Source: Bog-473 sp036502025
GTDB taxonomy: Bacteria; Actinomycetota; Acidimicrobiia; Acidimicrobiales; RAAP-2
Assembly: GCA_036502025.1 (NCBI GenBank)
Contig: DASXZJ010000116.1
Location: 1 to 8,925 of the forward strand
Reading direction: 5' to 3'
Length of the DNA stretch: 8,925 nt
Positions 5,599-8,925 of this stretch are shown piece by piece. The notes beneath the pieces are model-generated. The model saw only the letters and a list, made by a program, of their open reading frames with translations. It did not search any database and was not told the DNA's origin. A program made the translations under genes and the position numbers. Numbering within the stretch: position 1 is the stretch's first letter; each line of letters begins with the position of its first letter.

Positions 5599-6815
5599 CA
5601 GGCCCGGGCGGGACGCAGGCGGGCCGTCGCCGTGAACTCCACCGGCATGGATTCGATCCCCGAGATGAAGTTCGCCTCGCGCCGGGGCAGCTCGTGGCGG
5701 TCGACCGCCAACCGCAGGTCGGGCAGGCGGGCCAGGAGCCGCTCCACCATCACCTTGAGCTCCAGGCGAGCCAGCTGATTGCCCAGGCAGAAGTGCGCAC
5801 CGAAGCCGAAGGCCATGTGCGGGTTGGGCGAGCGGGTGATGTCGAAGCGGTCCGGGTTATCGAACACGGCGGCGTCGCGGTTGGCGGAGGGGTAGAGCAG
5901 GATCAGCTCCTGGCCGGCGGCGATCGTCGTCCCCTCCAACTCGACGTCGCGGGTGGCGGTCCGGGCCATGTTCTTGATGGGCGAGACCCAGCGCAGCATC
6001 TCCTCGACCGCGGCTGTCATCAGGGCCGGATCGGCGGCCAACCGCGTCATCTGGTCGGGGTGCGCCAAGAGTTCCTCCACGCCACCGCTGATCACATGGC
6101 GGGTGGTCTCGTCGCCTCCGATGAGGATGAGCAGCGTCTCGTGGACCAGCGAGTCGTCGTCGAGGGAGTCCCCTTCGATTTCGGCGTGGCACAGGACCCC
6201 CACCAGGTCCTCGGTAGTACCCCTCTGCCGCCGGTCCTCGAAGACCGGGTGGATGTACTCGGTGTACTCGACGAAGGCGGTAGCGGCGGCGTCCATCAGT
6301 GAGGGGTCCGGTGACCCGAGCGACTTGAGCATGTCGTCGGACCAGCGCAACAGGTCGTCACGGTCGCTCGGGGCTACGCCGAGCATGTCGCCGATGACGA
6401 TGATCGGCAGAGGGGCGGCCACGTCGGAGACGAGGTCGCAACGGCCCGTTTCGCACACCGCGTCGATGATGTCGTCACACACCGCCCGCAGGTTGTCTTC
6501 CATGGCCCGCACCCGCTTGGGGGTGAAGCCCTCCGAGACCAGTCGGCGGCGCCGGACGTGCTCGGGGGCGTCGAAGTCGATCATCATCGGGAGCTGCGGC
6601 AGTTTGGGGCGGATGCCCTGCGCGCTCGAGAACGCCTCGGTGTCGACCGAGACGGCCTTGACGGCGGCGTAACTCGCCACCGCCCACAGGTCATTGGCCT
6701 CGTCGTAGTAGATCGGCGCGTTGGCCCGCATCCAGGCGTAGGCGTCGTGCGGTTCGCGCCCGTAGAAGGCGCCACTCAAGAGGTCGATGCCGAGATTCTC
6801 GGGAGCCACCGTCAT
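5598..6815 (-). CDS. Cytochrome P450, CYP142-like (possible steroid side-chain hydroxylase)
   Basis: A 405-residue soluble bacterial P450. The I-helix has G-G-D-E-T-T (233-238), the K-helix ExxR is E272-R275, and the heme loop is F-G-F-G-A-H-F-C-L-G (336-345) with the iron ligand C343. Several blocks match Mycobacterium tuberculosis CYP142 as recalled: P-M-M-I-D followed by a short R-R-x-L-V segment (77-93), V-I-G-D-M-L-G-V (140-147), E-T-L-L-I-L-I-G-G-D-E-T-T-R-H (226-240) and S-G-I-E-S-M-P-V (385-392). CYP142 hydroxylates the terminal carbon of the cholesterol side chain, so a sterol or similar lipid substrate is plausible but unproven. It needs a ferredoxin and reductase, which are not in the window. 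The start is ATG 6815, four bases after the glycosyltransferase stop; the frame stays open upstream only as a shadow of that gene. No ribosome site is visible, which suggests coupling. A KstR-type operator was not found upstream. Confidence 0.92.
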   Translation of the reverse strand: MTVAPENLGIDLLSGAFYGREPHDAYAWMRANAPIYYDEANDLWAVASYAAVKAVSVDTEAFSSAQGIRPKLPQLPMMIDFDAPEHVRRRRLVSEGFTPKRVRAMEDNLRAVCDDIIDAVCETGRCDLVSDVAAPLPIIVIGDMLGVAPSDRDDLLRWSDDMLKSLGSPDPSLMDAAATAFVEYTEYIHPVFEDRRQRGTTEDLVGVLCHAEIEGDSLDDDSLVHETLLILIGGDETTRHVISGGVEELLAHPDQMTRLAADPALMTAAVEEMLRWVSPIKNMARTATRDVELEGTTIAAGQELILLYPSANRDAAVFDNPDRFDITRSPNPHMAFGFGAHFCLGNQLARLELKVMVERLLARLPDLRLAVDRHELPRREANFISGIESMPVEFTATARLRPARA

Positions 6816-6819
6816 GCGG

Positions 6820-8067
6820 TCACGATAACCCGGCTGTTGTCGCGGCCCCCAGGCCGTCCCCGAGGCCGCACGCGACCGCCAGTTGCTCGGCGAACCGCTC
6901 GAAGGAGCCGTGGTGCGCGTCGCAGTAGCGGCGACCCTGCTCACCGAGTACCGGCCCCACCTCGGGCTCCAATATGGACTGGATCGTCCACAAGAGCTGG
7001 CCGGCGTTGGTGAACCAGAGCCCCCCCTTACCCCGCTGGCAGAGCTCGGCGGCCCGGGATTGCTCGTGGACGATGACGGGGGTGCCCAGCCGCATGGCAT
7101 TGATGCAACGCCGGGCCACGAACCGGCCCGGGTGAAGGTCCACCACCACGGACGCCCCGGCCATGAGGCCGAGCAGCTCCGGCCCATCCGTCCGCGCGGC
7201 CAGCTCGCTCCGTCGGCCGCCATGCCATCGAACCGCTCCACCCCGAGAGACCACCACGACCGTCTCGTCCGGCAGGGCCACGGTGATCAAGTCGGCGAAC
7301 GGCTCGGGGCCGACGCCAGGCGGGGCGTGCCCGTTCGTCGCCACCACCACATAGCGATCGTTCCCTATCCCGTTCGACGACTCCCCGGCCGCCGCCGCCA
7401 TGTCCACCGGTAGCTCCACTCTTGCGACGGGCGCTTCCGTTCGGGTCTGCACGACCCGTTGCTCGGCTTCGCTGAACACGGCGAGCCGGTCGGCCCGGGC
7501 GAACAGGGCGTCGTAGTGGCGCCGTCCCGGAACGGCCACGCTGTCGACCAATGGCACCAGGGTCACCGGGACGTCCCGCACCATTTCCAAAGCGGCCGTG
7601 ACGCCTCGATCGCGATGATCGAGCACCACCACCACATCGGGCTCGAGCTCCGTCATCAATGTCCCGGCGGCACGCCAGGCCGCATCACTCTCACGCGGGA
7701 GCAGAGCATCGACCCGCTCATCCCGCTCGACCCGCTCCCGCAAACCCCCGCCTCCCACCACACCCCGGCCGTCGGACGGGGCCGAGAATTCGGTAACCAA
7801 CAGATCGCGTCGCAGCTCCTCCCGCCTTCCCCACCCCACTCCCACGCCCCTCCCGTCGCCCACGCCCACCCGATGGGTCGTCACCCGTCCGTTGGCCAGC
7901 GCCCCCGCGTCGATACCGAGATGAATCAGGTGCACCTCCGCCGCCGCCGCCAGTCCCGCCACCACGAGACGTTGCGCCCAGGCGATCTCCCCGTCACCGT
8001 CCAGCGACGGGGCGAGCACACAAACGCGGGGCGAACGGGAACCCGAAGCCGCCTTCGCCTCACTCAC
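6820..8067 (-). CDS. Glycosyltransferase, GT-B fold (family 4-like), divergent
   Basis: A 415-residue protein with two Rossmann-like halves. The N-terminal half opens with P-R-V-C-V-L-A-P-S-L-D-G (13-24), then P-D-V-V-V-V-L-D (143-150) and A-D-R-L-A-V-F-S-E (192-200), typical of GT-B domain 1. The C-terminal half has a nucleotide-sugar style core: A-L-P-D-E-T-V-V-V-V (264-273), L-M-A-G-A-S-V-V-V-D (301-310) and C-I-N-A-M-R-L-G-T-P-V-I-V (321-333). The E-x7-E pair of family 4 enzymes is degenerate: the first Glu region reads H-P-G-R-F-V-A-R-R, and I-N-A-M replaces the usual L-E-A-M. Residues 65-120 are a Gly/Arg-rich low-complexity insert. A GTG start at 8067 is chosen because it gives a GTGA overlap with the upstream stop; the frame is open beyond it only inside the neighbour. 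It would transfer a sugar to a surface glycan or glycolipid; donor and acceptor are unknown. Confidence 0.75.
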   Translation of the reverse strand: MSEAKAASGSRSPRVCVLAPSLDGDGEIAWAQRLVVAGLAAAAEVHLIHLGIDAGALANGRVTTHRVGVGDGRGVGVGWGRREELRRDLLVTEFSAPSDGRGVVGGGGLRERVERDERVDALLPRESDAAWRAAGTLMTELEPDVVVVLDHRDRGVTAALEMVRDVPVTLVPLVDSVAVPGRRHYDALFARADRLAVFSEAEQRVVQTRTEAPVARVELPVDMAAAAGESSNGIGNDRYVVVATNGHAPPGVGPEPFADLITVALPDETVVVVSRGGAVRWHGGRRSELAARTDGPELLGLMAGASVVVDLHPGRFVARRCINAMRLGTPVIVHEQSRAAELCQRGKGGLWFTNAGQLLWTIQSILEPEVGPVLGEQGRRYCDAHHGSFERFAEQLAVACGLGDGLGAATTAGLS

Positions 8068-8495
8068 GAGTGGTCGGGGGGCGAGGCGTCCAGCCAGCCG
8101 GCCAGTCGAGCCTGGTTCGCTGCCTCCTGAACTTGATACGTGGCCAGCACCGCGGTCAGCTCGTCGCATCGCCTGGCCAAGATCCCCGTCGCCTCCACCA
8201 GGGCGGCGATGAGCTCCTGCTCCTCGTCCAGACGGCGCCCCATGACCCGCAGGGTCAGGCGGGCGAACATACGGATGAAGCGTCCCCGTATCCCGGGACT
8301 GGCTGGGATCTGATCGAGCGTCCTCGGCAGGTTCCAGTTGGCATGCACGAAGGCCAGGGACGATTCGGACTGCACGGGGCGCTCGTCCATCTGCAGCAGG
8401 GCATCGGATGGGACCTGGGGCGCCCAGCGCAGGGAGGCGTGGTGCGCGGTCAGCTGCTCCAGGATGTCTCGGGGATCGCGCTCGCTGTCTTCCAT
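8064..8495 (-). CDS. Small helical protein of unknown function, polysaccharide-cluster type
   Basis: A 143-residue soluble protein not assigned to a named family. Residues 1-60 are mixed, with a H-A-N-W-N-L-P motif (51-57). Residues 68-95 form a basic amphipathic helix (R-G-R-F-I-R-M-F-A-R-L), and about 90-133 is a heptad-like helix rich in E, L, A and R, probably a coiled coil. There is no signal peptide. The same layout, a basic helix followed by a coiled coil, appears from memory in small proteins and N-terminal segments next to glycosyltransferases and sugar methyltransferases in actinobacterial glycan loci. A scaffold or membrane-contact role for the glycosyltransferase is therefore a fair guess. 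The ATG at 8495 is preferred over one at 8531 because GAGGAG stands five bases upstream. It is first in a four-gene coupled set. Confidence 0.75.
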   Translation of the reverse strand: MEDSERDPRDILEQLTAHHASLRWAPQVPSDALLQMDERPVQSESSLAFVHANWNLPRTLDQIPASPGIRGRFIRMFARLTLRVMGRRLDEEQELIAALVEATGILARRCDELTAVLATYQVQEAANQARLAGWLDASPPDHS

Positions 8496-8500
8496 CTGCT

Positions 8501-8506
8501 CTCCTC
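8501..8506 (-). promoter_or_regulatory. Ribosome-binding site of the 143-residue protein gene
   Basis: GAGGAG on the minus strand with a five-base spacer to ATG 8495. It is the clearest Shine-Dalgarno sequence in the window and decides the start over the in-frame ATG at 8531. Downstream genes in the set lack one, as expected if they are translated by coupling. Confidence 0.75.
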
Positions 8507-8664
8507 GACCGGCTCCACACCCACCCGACATTCACCCCGCCCCACCCAGCACCCCGTTCACCAGAGCCCCGAATCGCCTAGTGCGCTGATGGCGGGCCAT
8601 GTTACGTGGCGTTGCGTGGCGCCTGCGGAACTGGCACGAGGAAGGCATCGGGGGATCGTCCGCG

Positions 8665-8670
8665 TAGCAT
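8665..8670 (+). promoter_or_regulatory. Possible -10 box of a leaderless promoter
   Basis: TAGCAT fits the TANNNT pattern of actinobacterial -10 boxes and ends seven bases before the ATG at 8678. Transcription would start at or next to the start codon, giving a leaderless message. There is no ribosome site near that ATG, which fits. No good -35 was seen at 17 bases. The 182-bp gap (8496-8677) must also hold the promoter of the divergent minus-strand cluster; a TAACAT on the minus strand near 8600 is the only weak candidate noticed. Confidence 0.35.
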
Positions 8671-8677
8671 CGTGGCC

Positions 8678-8925
8678 ATGACGGAGGATCCAAGGCCGGA
8701 TTCGCCTGCCCGACTACCGGTGGTGGCCCTGGTGGCCACGCCCGGCGCCGGGGGGATGGCGGTGGCCGCCGCCCTCGGCGCGGTCGGCGTCCCCGTCCTG
8801 GCCCCGGAACGCCGCGAGCGCAGCGAACGCCGCGAGCCCGGGACACAACCGGTCACCTCGTATACGGAATCCCTCCTAAATGCGTGCCAGGCCATCTGGT
8901 GGGCCCCACCCGAGTACCGGCCGCA
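8678..8925 (+). CDS. Partial protein, possibly sulfotransferase-like
   Basis: An open frame of 82 codons from ATG 8678 runs off the right edge without a stop. After a short polar start it has a beta strand and glycine loop, V-V-A-L-V-A-T-P-G-A-G-G (15-26), then helix M-A-V-A-A-A-L-G-A-V-G-V-P. This is the layout of the PAPS-binding start of polysaccharide-type sulfotransferases (strand, G-x-x-R-S-G-T-S loop, helix ending L-G-V), and a later E-S-L-L-N-A-C-Q-A-I-W-W-A-P-P (64-78) also fits that family. The R-S-G-T loop residues are replaced, so activity or even membership is uncertain. A glycan-modifying role would suit the divergent glycosyltransferase cluster. An alternative is a Rossmann or nucleotide-binding protein of another kind. 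Confidence 0.5.
   Translation, partial: MTEDPRPDSPARLPVVALVATPGAGGMAVAAALGAVGVPVLAPERRERSERREPGTQPVTSYTESLLNACQAIWWAPPEYRP
8807..8836 (+). repeat. 12-bp direct repeat inside the edge gene
   Basis: GAACGCCGCGAG occurs at 8807-8818 and 8825-8836, an 18-bp period that keeps frame. It encodes E-R-R-E twice, giving a charged patch (residues 44-53). The reading frame stays open through it. It may be a small tandem duplication. Confidence 0.6.

Noticed and set aside
6823..6845. AAC-N6-GTT inverted repeat before the P450, considered as a KstR-type site
   Set aside because: The spacing and flanks do not fit the KstR consensus as recalled (AAC-N2-GTT core), and it lies inside the glycosyltransferase coding end.
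5598..7241. A 547-codon open frame that would extend the P450 N-terminus to 7241
   Set aside because: The additional N-terminal part is a shadow of the glycosyltransferase C-terminus. A 405-residue P450 from ATG 6815 has the normal family length and N-terminus.
6820..8535. A 571-codon open frame that would extend the glycosyltransferase upstream to 8535
   Set aside because: The first 155 or so residues are Arg/Pro/Gly-rich shadow sequence lying over the 143-residue protein gene, which has its own ribosome site. The GTG at 8067 gives a clean overlap start.
8532..8895. Minus-strand open frames at the right edge (104 and 97 codons)
   Set aside because: Arg/Pro-rich composition and overlap with the better-supported plus-strand gene. 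They look like high-GC shadows.

Overview
The window is a compact, very GC-rich stretch (G or C dominates wobble positions) with short intergenic gaps, GTG as well as ATG starts, and start/stop overlaps. It looks like a high-GC actinobacterium, possibly of the Acidimicrobiia type. The phylum is supported by a zinc regulator whose metal ligands line up with Streptomyces Zur at a constant offset, a P450 resembling mycobacterial CYP142, and a lipoprotein with a classic lipobox. The finer placement is a guess. Seven genes are complete on the minus strand, one is complete on the plus strand, and one gene is cut by each window edge.

Left part (1-3421, minus strand): a zinc-uptake operon in the order znuA, znuC, znuB, zur. 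znuA and znuC overlap by 4 bp (ATGA), znuC and znuB by 1 bp (TGATG), and znuB and zur by 32 bp. A Fur-family-type interrupted palindrome lies over the -10 region directly against the znuA start codon. This suggests that Zur represses its own operon. Beyond zur, and reading the same way, is the N-terminus of a lipoprotein gene cut by the window edge.

Middle (3422-4766): a 73-bp divergent region separates znuA from a secreted alpha/beta-hydrolase of the esterase D / antigen 85 type, on the plus strand, with an extra C-terminal beta-rich domain. It runs convergently, with a 16-bp gap, into the next cluster.

Right part (4783-8495, minus strand): four tightly coupled genes. In transcription order they are a 143-residue helical protein of unknown function, a GT-B-like glycosyltransferase, a CYP142-like cytochrome P450, and an SDR oxidoreductase. 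The junctions are a 4-bp overlap, a 4-bp gap and a 1-bp overlap. The first two genes look like surface-polysaccharide functions and the last two like steroid or lipid oxidation, which is an unusual combination in one apparent transcription unit. Divergent from this cluster, at the right edge, is the start of a plus-strand gene that weakly resembles polysaccharide-cluster sulfotransferases.

No RNA genes, CRISPR arrays, insertion sequences or prophage signals were seen. No stretch longer than 300 bp lacks a gene. The strongest points for a second look are the operator at the znuA start, the coupled glycosyltransferase-P450-SDR unit, and the degenerate or unusual active-site motifs in the SDR, glycosyltransferase and edge gene.
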